Source: Pyrus communis (taxonomy: Eukaryota; Streptophyta; Magnoliopsida; Rosales; Rosaceae). Taken from it: a DNA stretch of 64,000 nucleotides. Below are positions 1 through 10,729 of this stretch, piece by piece (position 1 is the stretch's first letter; each line of letters starts with the position of its first letter). The stretch is from contig NC_084803.1 in assembly GCF_963583255.1 (NCBI RefSeq), positions 1,210,373 through 1,274,372 of the forward strand, read 5' to 3'. A program made the position numbers and the translations under genes. Below the pieces are notes generated by a model. The model was not told the DNA's origin. It worked only from the letters and a program-made list of their open reading frames with translations, and did no database searches.

Positions 1-870
1 CCTTTGATTTGGGACAAGTATGGAATGGAAATGTGCGGCGAACCCATTGTCATTTTCCTTGAATCCCTTAACTTTTGGTTAGTGTTAATCTTGTTTAATT
101 AAATCTCGTAACATCTAATATTAATCTAAGCTTGGCTTAATTATTACAAAGACTCAAAAAGAGGAATATTATGTTGTAATAATTTCCATGGACACTTGCA
201 ATGTTTGTTGCCACCATTCCAATTGGGTATAATTTAAGTGAGTTTACAACACCAGCGCTAAATACGCGTGTTTGTTTGGTATTGCATTCAAAAGCAATAA
301 ACATAGCGAATTATAAGCTTTATATGAAATAAAGCATACGTGAAAATTAAGAAAGAGTTATAGCGTATAATGATTAATAACGAGACTAAAAAAGGTTTTG
401 TGTGTAATATCGGTCTGAAGTATAATCCCATGATTAGTGCTAGTATTTTTAGTAATAATTTTGTAATTTTCGAGTAGTTCATTAATAATTTGTTATTCTA
501 GTATATTTTTAATAAGAGCATTTTCGGGATGTAAATTTGAGATCTCATTTATTTTTTGTCTCTTTACAATTAGCGAAGTCCACCTCATAAGTAGTAAAAA
601 AGTATATATACATTTCTATTTACATTTTCTACGATGATGTTTCTCTTGTTCTTCTTGACTCTACATGGTCAATAGTCTTTCTCATGATGGTCATCTATCG
701 AAATAATATCAGTTCGATGAAATTTTATTAGGGTATTTTGAAAAGAAAAGGGACGAGTAAGAGAGGCTAATTAGCGCTTTAATTCAAGGGTATTTTTGAA
801 ATTTCAAAGAGACATTTGGTTAGATATGTAAGAATTGTAAAAGGTAGACTAAATTTATTGTGATAAAAAA
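1..870. other. Gene-free AT-rich stretch
   Basis: AT-rich non-coding DNA. I see no spliced reading frame, RNA gene or clear repeat. The short open frames here are of the length expected by chance in AT-rich DNA. Confidence 0.6.
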
Positions 871-916
871 GTGGCTAGTTATCAAAATTTATCATTGGAA
901 TTTCTGTTGTTCTTTA

Positions 917-1130
917 TAAAATCAGTGCAGGAGGAGACTACAATGTTCGAGCACCCCCTGGGAGACATCAAATCCACACTACTCATGAAAGATATCGAAA
1001 AATATAACTCGAAAGAGGGACTGGAATATTTTGCAATGCAAATGGAGGAGGGACCAAATCTTGTTCAATAGTGCTGCGAAGTTGGCGTGTGGAGAAAATA
1101 CAAGTATGCCAACAAGCTTCATCAACTGGA
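917..1130 (+). pseudogene. RPW8-domain fragment, arm 1 of an inverted repeat
   Basis: The plus strand reads like the middle of an RPW8 domain, the N-terminal domain of helper-type plant NLRs. Recognisable pieces are SVQEETTMFEHPLGDIKS, DIEKYNSKEGLEYFAMQ and, after an in-frame TAG, CCEVGVWRKYKYANKLHQLD. The last piece corresponds to the conserved KCSKV-W-KY-KL-LD block of the family. Compared with the inverted partner at 1288-1516 it lacks a stretch of about 15 bases around 975-985. No start codon in good context and no NB-ARC or LRR follows, so this is a fragment. The family call rests on motif resemblance only. Confidence 0.6.
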
Positions 1131-1287
1131 CCTTAAAAAAACAAAGTCAATTTTAACAAATAAAAATTAAAAGTTGAGACAAACAAAAATAAAATTAATT
1201 ACGCACTTATACCATGCACTTTGAGCCTCGCATCCCTTATGCCCTGCACTTTGAGCGCATCAAAAACTCTTCGAAGAGATTTGAAGC

Positions 1288-1550
1288 TCCAGTTGATGAA
1301 GCTTGTTGGTGTGTTTGTATTTTCTCCACACGCCAACTTTGCTGCACTATTGAACAAGATTTGCTCCCTCCTTCATTTGTATTGCAAAATATTCCAGTCC
1401 CTCTTTCGAGTTATATTTTTCGATGTCTTTGATGGGTGGCTGTAGAGGGTCCAGTGCAGATTTAATGTCTCCGAGGAGGTGCTTGAACATTGTAGTCTCC
1501 TCCTGCACTGATTTTACAGCATCAAACAGCATTTCAAATGCCGTTTCCAA
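1288..1550 (-). pseudogene. RPW8-domain fragment with start codon, arm 2 of the inverted repeat
   Basis: On the minus strand an ATG at 1550 opens a 67-codon frame (begins METAFEMLFDAVKSVQEE). It resembles the start of RPW8 domains, with the MFKHLLGDIKSALDPLQPPI helix, and stops at TAG after GANLVQ. Downstream of the stop the same frame continues CSKVGVWRKYKHTNKLHQLE, the usual RPW8 KCSKV block, so the TAG truncates a once-longer domain. Both arms share the TAG, so it predates the inverted duplication. A TATA-like box lies about 85 bases upstream of the ATG. It could be transcribed as a short protein or as a non-coding hairpin with arm 1. No kinase-2, P-loop or LRR sequence is nearby. Confidence 0.6.
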
Positions 1551-1632
1551 TGAATTTAGGGAGAGAATGTAAAATCACAGTTTGATGAGAAACTGCGAAT
1601 GTTCTGTTTGCAACTCTGAGTTTCAGCACACG

Positions 1633-1640
1633 TATATATA
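1633..1640 (-). promoter_or_regulatory. TATA-like box upstream of the RPW8 fragment
   Basis: TATATA on the minus strand, about 85 bases before the ATG at 1550. The spacing fits a plant core promoter, but AT-rich DNA yields such matches by chance. Confidence 0.35.
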
Positions 1641-2914
1641 GCTGAAGTTTGGAAGAGACACGGAATTTTCCGGCCACTTGTTTTGGTTACGTGCTTGTGG
1701 GGGTGGGGTGGGTTTGGTGAGGGGCTTAAGGCTAGCAGGAAGGGGTGCGTATTAGGGCTTTCAATATACCCCCACTTCTCCAATCCAATTAAAAAGTCAT
1801 CATAAGCAAAGTAGTTATTCGCAAAATTACCTCCAAAATCTTAACGCGAATAGTAGTTAGCGTGATAGAACTTGGTGTGATGAATGTGCATGGGCATGGT
1901 GTGAGTTGTACAAACGTTCGGTTCATTTATTATAGCGTGACATGGTTGTGAATATTTCTCGATTATGCACATTTGCATGTGTTTAAGTTTGACTCGTGGC
2001 TTGTATGACGATCGGGCCTTGAAATGACCTTTTATTCTAAAAATTTTAGATTTAAAAAAAAAACGTTTCCAAACGAACCAGTAATTATCAAACTAAAATT
2101 TGTCAGTTGACTTCGCAAGACCCAAGTCCGCGGATGGTAGAAACGACGTGCCAGTTAAGCGCGCGAGTGAACACGCAAGGCGTGCTTGCAAAGAAAGAAA
2201 GTCGACGTAGACCGAAATAGTTAACGGTAGGGGACACAGCAATTCCTGGGTTTCCGATTTCCTCCTTTGGTAACACGCACCGACGCGGCAGACTGAAGTG
2301 AGCTTTCCGCCTTCCCTCTTTTCGCCGTCGCTGTTTCCTCGTTTTCGTCAAAAACCCAGGGAAACCTAGGAATTTCTTGGTACGAGATTGCTTGTTTATC
2401 TACTCTGGTCTCTCGAAGTTTTCTGTTCTGCTGCGAGATTTCGAATCGTGGTTTTCGGGTTAGTGTTTGCTCTTTCAAATTTTCGATTTTTTTGAATTTG
2501 CATTGTTTCTGAATGCTGTTTTTCCTGTAAAGGTACACTCTTTACTGTGATTTAATCACTTTATAGGCATGAAAATCTTCAATTTTTACTGCTTTGTTTT
2601 TGGGTGGAACAGTAAATTGAAATTATAACTGGGTTTAGGTTTGTATTTTTGTTCTTCTTTTGAAAACTAATTGTAAATAATTTTCAAAATTTTGTAGTTT
2701 ATTATTTCATCGTGCTTATTTCATCTTGCTTATTTCACCTTGCTTATTTCATCGTGTCGTGTCGTGTTACGAGTTTAATTGATTATGGCTGGGGAGAGAC
2801 TTGTTCTGGCAACAATTGGTTTTGTTCTTGAAATATTCTCCCCGACCTTGCTCAGGTGGCATTGAATTTTGTTAATGACTGGTGAGCATTGTTTAATTTC
2901 TTATACTGCGGATT
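1641..2914. other. Intergenic and probable 5' leader
   Basis: 1641-2100 shows nothing definite. From about 2110 to 2540 base composition becomes GC-richer and pyrimidine-rich on the plus strand, as in a plant 5' UTR, and CTGTAAAG|GTACAC near 2530 could be a 5'-UTR splice donor. This would serve the small gene starting at 2915. Confidence 0.35.
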
Positions 2915-3996
2915 ATGGGGCCAGACAGAAAAAAAGCTCTACCGCCAGAGAATGGAAGAGTCATTGCAGCTGAAACACTGCCTAGAAAGCCAAGTAGTAT
3001 TGACGAGGGAGGTGGGAAAGCAATGGTGCATATGCACCATGGTATGAATTCGACTCCACTGACTCCCGTACTCCCTTATAACTAATTATTTAACCCTCTC
3101 ACGCTGTCGTTCATAAAAAAAGATGGTTATTCTAGTAATTAATTTTAAATTCAATAATTATTATCTTCTATCTGGTGCTATAATCGTATAGCGGGATCGG
3201 ATCATCTCTCTTGTAATTAACAAAAATAAGTGAATCAGACGGTTTTATCGAGAAATTAGGCTTCGAAGATGTGGTAATTATTGGGCCTTCGGAGAGAGGA
3301 AATAAAAGCCCGATCTCTCCTTTTGAAGTTCGGCCCGTTTTAGTTTGGGAGCAATAACACTACTCATTTCTCTTCGAATCATAATTTTTCTTGTTTCGTC
3401 ATTTTCGAATTATACTTTCTACTTCTTCTTTTTTTCAGTTACTTTAAGGGCAAATGCCCAAACTAAGTACTTGGCAATCAAATGGGACCAGTGAGGTTAT
3501 TCTGTGGTCACGAATAATCTAACGACATATCCTTTACTTTTTTGCACACGTATTTTTTTTATGTACACTAATGTTTATTTATATTTTCGTATATAAGTAC
3601 AGGTGTGATCACTGATCACTTCATGGTCACTGTCTCTTTTGCAGATGTTGAGGTTCATTCATATACACGTGCAACTTTGGAAAAAGCATGGGCACTGATC
3701 AACTTGGTATGTTCTTATGTGGCAATTGAATCTAGTAATTGAAAGAACATGTTAAGTACCAAATTAAGTTAAAACCATTTCCAACGTGGTTGATTAGGTA
3801 TAGTGGATGCAAAAGGGGCCAAAGTCGGAAGAGATTTGTGAGGAATAGTTTGTCTGTATGGAGTTGAAGTCAAGTGGATGAGAGATTCATCATCACTTTC
3901 TATTAGCGTTAAACAAAGTATGCTCTAACCTTTCAGATTGATAAGGAAGACCCTTCTCTAATCGTCGTAGCAAAAATAACTTTTAGAGACAGATAG
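2915..3996 (+). CDS. Small three-exon gene, unknown function
   Basis: Joined exons 2915-3041, 3645-3706 and 3937-3996 give an 82-residue frame beginning MGPDRKKALPPENGRV and ending in a TAG. Splice signals are CATG|GTATGA, TTTGCAG|AT, TTG|GTATGT and CTTTCAG|ATT, and the phases close. The N-terminal half is basic and proline-rich; the second half (around HSYTRATLEKAWALINL) looks helical. I do not recognise the family. It may be the 5' part of a decayed longer gene. The GC-richer leader at 2110-2540 supports real transcription; the third exon is the weakest part of the model. Confidence 0.4.
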
Positions 3997-6900
3997 AGAT
4001 TTTGTGGCAAAAAACAAAACCCTTATTGATGATTTATTAATTGATAAGGAAAACTATTTAGGGTTCAGTGGGGATGGAAAGCAAATGACAAAGAAATTAA
4101 AATAAAAGTGATGGCCCCTGAGTGTTGGATTTAAGTTTGACAAGCATATATTCTTCTGTTCCAGTTATTTGTCATCTTTCAAGACACGCCTTTAAAATCC
4201 TGCAACTTTAGACCCACTTTTAGGGTTTTTGCCATATATTTGACTTGAAAAGTTCATTTTATAATCGAGTGGAAATAGCATCACCAAATAATGATCAAGT
4301 TAAAGAATTGGAGCAAATTAAAGAGAGCGAAAATTATCTTAATTATTACGACTTGTTAATTAATCCCTAGCTGGCTATAAAGTGTGTCTAAACATGCAAG
4401 TGTTGTATATTATATATGTGGCAAAATATCAACATGTAAGGCTCGTCAATTGTTACAGTTTCCTTATAGCGAGATACAATGAGTTTTATGGGCATGTAAT
4501 ATTCATAATGTTATACTGGCGGTTAATGTTTTGGGTTAATTTAGAGTGTGGATATTGTGAAATGTATGTAAGATTGGTTTTGAGTTTTATGCATGTAACT
4601 TTTATTCGTGATGACAGACTGGCAATTATATATGTTTAAGGTTAATTTATGGTTTGGATATTGTGGATTGTATAAGCTTAATTTTGAGTTATGCTTAAAT
4701 TTATTAGTACCCTTCATGTCTTGTAGATGTCTCTAATGTACGTTTAAAATTTATCTAATGCATCGTTTCCTACATATAAAAATAAAAAGAAAGTTTCATC
4801 ATGTATCTTCTTCTTTTATGAAGGGAAAAGAGAAAAAATATACTTGTTCTTCAACTTTATTCACACACATATATTTGATGTTTACCTTCGCGTCAAGAGA
4901 GACTTTATTTCCCAATCAAATGTGTTCTTGTTTGGAACTTTGGAGCTACGAAAAGTTCTTTTACCATCTTCACAGCTAGTAAACCAGACTAAGAAAATTC
5001 TTGAAAAGATTGCAGATCGAACCCTTTATGGTTTGGCAGTAATTTCAACAATTATAGGTCTAATTAAATGAAATGTAAAGCTGGCGACTTCGATATTAAT
5101 TAGTGATTAGGATTGAATTAAGAAGGTTCTAATATTCGTCCCATAAAACATTAAACAATACAGTGAAACTAATTAAAAGCAGTGTTATGTGTACGTTCCA
5201 ATTATACTAAAGTAATTAGACAAAAATTATTGATATTTGGAAAAGCTTACGACAAAGTCGCTAGGGTTGTAATATATAAGGCAACTGGATAAGGTCTGTG
5301 GTGTGTGACTCTGTTGACTGGCAAGGACTCCAAAAAGAACTGTTATTTCTGCTTAATTAGTTTAGTTAATGATGGTGATGGTCCTTATGGACCCTAACCC
5401 TAAAGTTATTAATCATATAACAACTTTTTTTTAGTAGGCTATGGACATTTTTTTTGTTTATATGATAATTTGGTTTAAATATCAGTACTGCGTAGAGAGA
5501 GCATCCAGTTATTGATATAGTTACTTAGAATTATATTTGTAGATAAAATAGGGAAAAAGTTCTAACTCTGTATTTGAAGTACAAAGGATAATGCTCTTGA
5601 TCAGGTAATCTACAAACCTTTTACGCTGCGAATTATATCTGTGGATGGAACACAATGGATTTTGGATGACTGTAACAAGGAGATGCTTGTTGTCATTTTT
5701 AAATTGTAGTCCACATCCTTACCCACTGAGGAAGTCTGTTTCCTTCAATTCTTCTTTTTCAGATGAGGTTATAATTTCCTTCAGTTCTTTTTCAGATGTG
5801 GTTATAATTAACTTCACTCCTTTGCACATGCATTAAAGAAAGTAGAGAAGAGACCTTTCAACCGAAGCTAACTTCAATAGTTTGGTTAATTTATTTCACT
5901 AGCTCTTGGCGGTGGCTTTTCTTCTCCCACATGTGCATTATCTTCCTCAAGCTAGAGAATGATTACTAGGGTTGATGAGAAAATGATTACTAAGATTATT
6001 GAATTTCTAAATATTTATAAAACAACATGTATGGGTATTCATTCTAGAGAGAAACTTTCATGAAAGGACACGATTATAGTAGTATTTTAAACCAATCATG
6101 TACTGTTATGTGTTTTAACTTTCACAAATAAAACGTAATTAGTTTGAGATACCTATACCAACAAACTGACTTTTCCATGCATGGAAATCCTCTATGTTAT
6201 ATATATTTTCATACCAAATTGCATTACATGTTATATATCCTCTTTCCCAAAAAAATTAAATAAATTGTTGATTAGTTGGATTCTTATTTGAATGCATGGT
6301 TGAAAGATTAACAAGTACTATACCTAATAAGAGCAGAACAAGTTTGAATCACTTTTTTAGGAATTGTGTTTATTATAGTTCTTTGAATGAAAATCCTAAT
6401 CATAATTAAGATGCACGAATCTCTGCAGAATCATGAAAGTGAAAATAATAATTGAAATTTATATTTTAAACCAGATGCAGAAGCAGCTTTAGCGAAATGA
6501 ATTTTGGAAGATAGTGAGAGTAGGAAATTGGGGGAAAAAAAAAGGTGACAAGCAAGTGAAAGAAAGAGGGAAAGAAAAAGCTCTTGATAAAGAAGAAAAG
6601 CTTTAAAGAAGAAAAAAAATAGTTTGAACTTTGGAGAAATAAATAAATTGAATTAATGTAGTTTGTAAGATGGGTGGGCATGCTTGCTGGAAGGCTAAAA
6701 GAAAAGTTAAGCTTGCCCATGCCCTCTGATCTCACATTCGCCTTTTTCATCTGATGTGAACTTTTGTTGGGCTGATCAAAATTGTTAATATTTATCTCTT
6801 TTTTTAAATACCACTTAAATTATTAATTAATATATAGCCACTTCTTCGATGGAGAATGACAGCTTAATCATACTTTAATTGTTCTTTAATTCTTCAGCTA

Positions 6901-7130
6901 TATGTCTTTGTCAGCTGCTCAAACAAATATTGTTGGAGAATATAATCCATGTTCACATATATATAGTTAACATTTCCCACCTTTTTCTGGGTTTAATTAG
7001 TGAGGCTAATCTAGTGCAACCCTAGCTCCCATTGCAGTACCTGAATAATTAGCTCGACCCAGATACAAGAAGTAGCAGCTAGCTTTCTTTCTTCCCATTG
7101 CACATACATGCACCTGCGGATAGTACGGTA
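3997..7130. other. Gene-poor AT-rich intergenic DNA
   Basis: No spliced reading frame with recognisable protein content on either strand. Short open frames (for example 4382-4639 and 6466-6750) have low-complexity translations and no splice partners. Confidence 0.5.
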
Positions 7131-7132
7131 AC

Positions 7133-7153
7133 ACACACACACACACACACACA
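7133..7153. repeat. (CA)n microsatellite
   Basis: About ten uninterrupted CA units. Simple-sequence repeat in intergenic DNA. Confidence 0.9.
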
Positions 7154-9350
7154 TCTAATATTGCATCTGTTCAGACTTACATGTACAGAGATATAACCTC
7201 AAATTTATTGTTATTTTTGAAAAGTAGCGGACAATTAGTCATGTACATCAAATATTTATATTTTGTCTGGCAAGAGTTTTTGGGTAAGAGAAATTGTTTG
7301 CCACTGGCAGCTAGGAGATATGAATGAACATTTAATTAGATTACACTTGTTTTATATGCTGATCTAGATCAACCATCATAAACAAGTATTTTGAATATAT
7401 AATACACACATATATATTTTGAATTTTGATATTGTTCTACTCTTGAATAAGGAATGAATTGCCCGCCCCTGCCTCCCTCATATTTGTTTCGTCTACCTCA
7501 AGATTTGGGCCGGAGAATGGCGAAAAGAATATTTATTCAATTTAGCATCTACCAGTTAGTCTGTGGCATTTAAACGGTATCCAATTAATCTTTTGGCTCA
7601 TTACATTGACAAGCTTCTGTTGTTCTATTTATACACACACTGAAGTTATATACATATAGATAATCACAAAAAGGATCCACAGATTGGGAGGAAAAATGCA
7701 GACTATTCAGTTCGTGTAGAAGCCGATCGTGCAGAATAAAAGTTTGAATTATTAGAAAGGTCTTAGATATCGTAATTAATATCAATCTGTAGAGAACTGC
7801 ACAAATCTTTGAATTGTAACTGATGTGATCGATCGTCAATGTTCGTCTAACCTACTCAGCTTCCAATACATATGCATCACAAAGTTGCTTTAAAAAATCT
7901 AAGAACAAAAGCTAAAAAGTAGAGACCAATCGTATTGACCAAAACTTATAAGCAACTGTACTGTCGTTGAACTTTCACATAAATGGAGATCTCTTTTTGG
8001 GACAAGCCGTTCATCAGTACACATCTCAATAACCATAAACTATATACGGTATATGCTACTGATATACTATTATTCTTATTTTTCCATGCTACACGATAAT
8101 TTAAACTGCTATTTTCTATTTGACCTTTTATTAAACATCACCTTTGCAAAAATTTAATCAGAATTTTTATTAACATTTTGTCAAAATTTTAAAGTTTAAC
8201 TGAATAACATGGTTCGTTTATTATTGCATAACCGCCAGATGATTAAAGAATTTCACATTTGATTTAATTAGCAAAGTTGATCTTTACAGATTGGCTTTGA
8301 AATTGTATGGTTCGTATCATTGTGCAACATTATAGAATTATAAGAAGATCCGAGAAGGTAGAAAAAGAATGTTGAACTGAGAAAGTAACTAAATTCGCAT
8401 AGTTATTCCGAAGAAGGATTCTCGGGGGCAGAACTCCCTCTTTACTTGATCTAACGCTAATTCCAAGGGGATAATCTAAGGATTATAATTGTAATTAATT
8501 TGATTCATATAAACACAAAAGGGCCACAGGCAACGTGCGGTTCTATCAGTGTTTCATACAAGTGTTGTCAAGATAAAAAGAAATCTTAGCTATTTCAATC
8601 AAAAGTGTGGAAAGCCATCACTAGCTATGTCTTTGGCTTTGCTAGGACTACTTGTGATAGAAATCTGCGTTCAGCGTAGCTATAGGCTAGCTAGTTGATC
8701 ACACAATGTTTATAATCAAAATACTAGATTTGTGTCTGCGTGTGCGTCTCAAACTCCAAAAAGAAAGAGGGAAGGTTGCAATCATCGACCTCTCTTGTCC
8801 CTCTTGAAGATTACCATCCTCCAAGATATGCACTTTAATTAATGGAAGTGATGTTTACCACCAAAATTCCAAAGATAATGTTAAGGAGACTAAATTAGTT
8901 GACAAAATTTTAGAAAATAAAGGACTTGGGAAGTTGATGATAGGTTTAGTACTTAAGAGTTAATAAACACGTTCGTTCCTATTGGTGACACATCATTTAG
9001 TTTGCAAATTATGTTTACAAATTTAGTCTCCCTATCATTACCCAAAACCCAAAAGCATAGTTTTACCAAAAGGCAAAATTATTATTAAGCAACATTGATT
9101 GCCTCGACAATCATGTGCAATTTTAATTGTTCCTATAACATACAAACTCATAATCCATATGAGCATTCAATAATTGGTACCTTCTTACTATTTTTGGTTC
9201 ATGAAATTCCCAATTAATTATATTTGATTCTTGCATCTTCGCTTCTTTGTTCACAACATGAACACACAAAATATAAGAACGACTCTAAATAATTAATCCT
9301 CAATCCGCCATCACCATATGCATAAAAACTTCTAGAGGAATTATCTCAAG
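7154..9350. other. Gene-free intergenic DNA
   Basis: AT-rich, no supported gene on either strand. Nothing with clear terminal repeats was seen here. Confidence 0.5.
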
Positions 9351-9352
9351 AA

Positions 9353-9712
9353 AGTTGAAGTTCCATCGTAAAACTAATTGACAAATACAGAGAGTAGCCC
9401 AACCTCTTATAAGCATTTTGCAAGGTTTCTCATTTCACCAATGTGGGACTCTTGTACCTTCACATCCTTACACGCCCCCTCATGTGTGGCAAATTTCAAT
9501 TCAAACACGTGGACAACACAAACAGGGTAACGTGGAGCACGTGTGACCATTAGGCTTTACATGTGGATTATCCTGCTCTGATAATATGAAGGTTGAGGTC
9601 TCACCATAAAACCAATTGAAAATACGCGGGGAATAGTCCAACCTTTTATAGCCCTTGCAAGGTTTCTCCTTTCACCAACGTGTGACTCTCTTTTGCCTTC
9701 ACACCCTCACAT
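9353..9712 (-). mobile_element. TRIM-like non-autonomous LTR element, degenerate
   Basis: Two direct repeats of about 120 bases (9353-9475 and 9592-9712) share the core TTGCAAGGTTTCTC followed by TTTCACCAA and an ACC/CCC-rich end. They flank about 115 bases of non-coding DNA. At 9575-9587 the inner edge of the right repeat carries GCTCTGATAATA, close to the reverse complement of the common tRNA-Met primer site TGGTATCAGAGC. Short LTR-like repeats, a primer-site remnant and no coding capacity fit a terminal-repeat retrotransposon in miniature on the minus strand. The repeats have diverged strongly, so it is old. Confidence 0.5.
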
Positions 9713-10335
9713 TACATTATAATAGCTTTTCCGATTTTACATCTTGTGATAATTTTCGCAATGTATAAGTTACGTACAATTAATAATTTTCACATGTTTA
9801 AGCAATTGATATCGCAATAAGGTACACAATAATATGCTAATATTGACTTACATTGCTTAGACACATACTCATAATTGAAGATGTATGGACTATATGTTGT
9901 CAAACTGTGATAAGAGTAGCATTCTATTGTCAAATTCGATATTTTTTTTTATAGAATTGATAAATATGGTCCTTAAACTTTTTTATTTTTATTTTTATTT
10001 TTATACTAATGATGGGAAATTTGAGCCTAAATAGCATTCATTGGACATTGAAGGCTGGTTCACTGCAGAGAACTCCTATTTGCTGATTATGCCGACCGTG
10101 CCAAATGGGGTGTATGTTAGTGTATGTGTGTGTGTATATAAATATCCATCATCCATGGACATGTGGGGTTGAGAAAGAGAAAGAGAGCGTGGTTAATATC
10201 ATTTCTCTTCTCAGAACTGGTTGACAGCCTTGGGATCGAAGGCAGGGATTTTCATCATGGCATAGAAGAAGTAAACAAATATACAATCATCCGCCTGTAA
10301 TTGCAGAGAGAGTGCAAAATAACATATAGCCTAGC

Positions 10336-10377
<42 letters not shown>

Positions 10378-10729
10378 AGATTGAATTTAAAAAATAAAAT
10401 AAAAAAGTGAGAGAGAGAGGTAAGGAGATGATATAACTACTCACGCTCTTTCTTTCTTTTCAAGGCTACTTTAATCAACACATGAGGATGTAAACTTGAA
10501 AGAGTAAAGAGGAAAACTCAGAAAAGTGGCTTGGCTTAGCTAAAAGCAAACCGAGCAAGGTATGTTGGTGTCACACCTGAATAACTGGGTTTTCTTTCTT
10601 TGAATTGAGTGATAGATTCTTGGAGCTAATTAGCTATAATTAGGTTTAATTTATTACTGCTTACCTTGGGATTTTCAAGCTTTTTCAAAAAAAAAAAAAA
10701 AAAAAAAAAAGACAATTATATCATTAACT
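9713..10729. promoter_or_regulatory. Upstream region and leader of the bHLH gene
   Basis: Non-coding. It contains a (GA)n run at 10339-10376, pyrimidine-rich and GA-rich tracts to about 10470, and a 25-base poly(A) tract (10687-10711) ending 19 bases before the start codon. GA tracts just upstream of plant developmental genes are often in the 5' UTR. No unambiguous TATA box was chosen. Confidence 0.4.
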
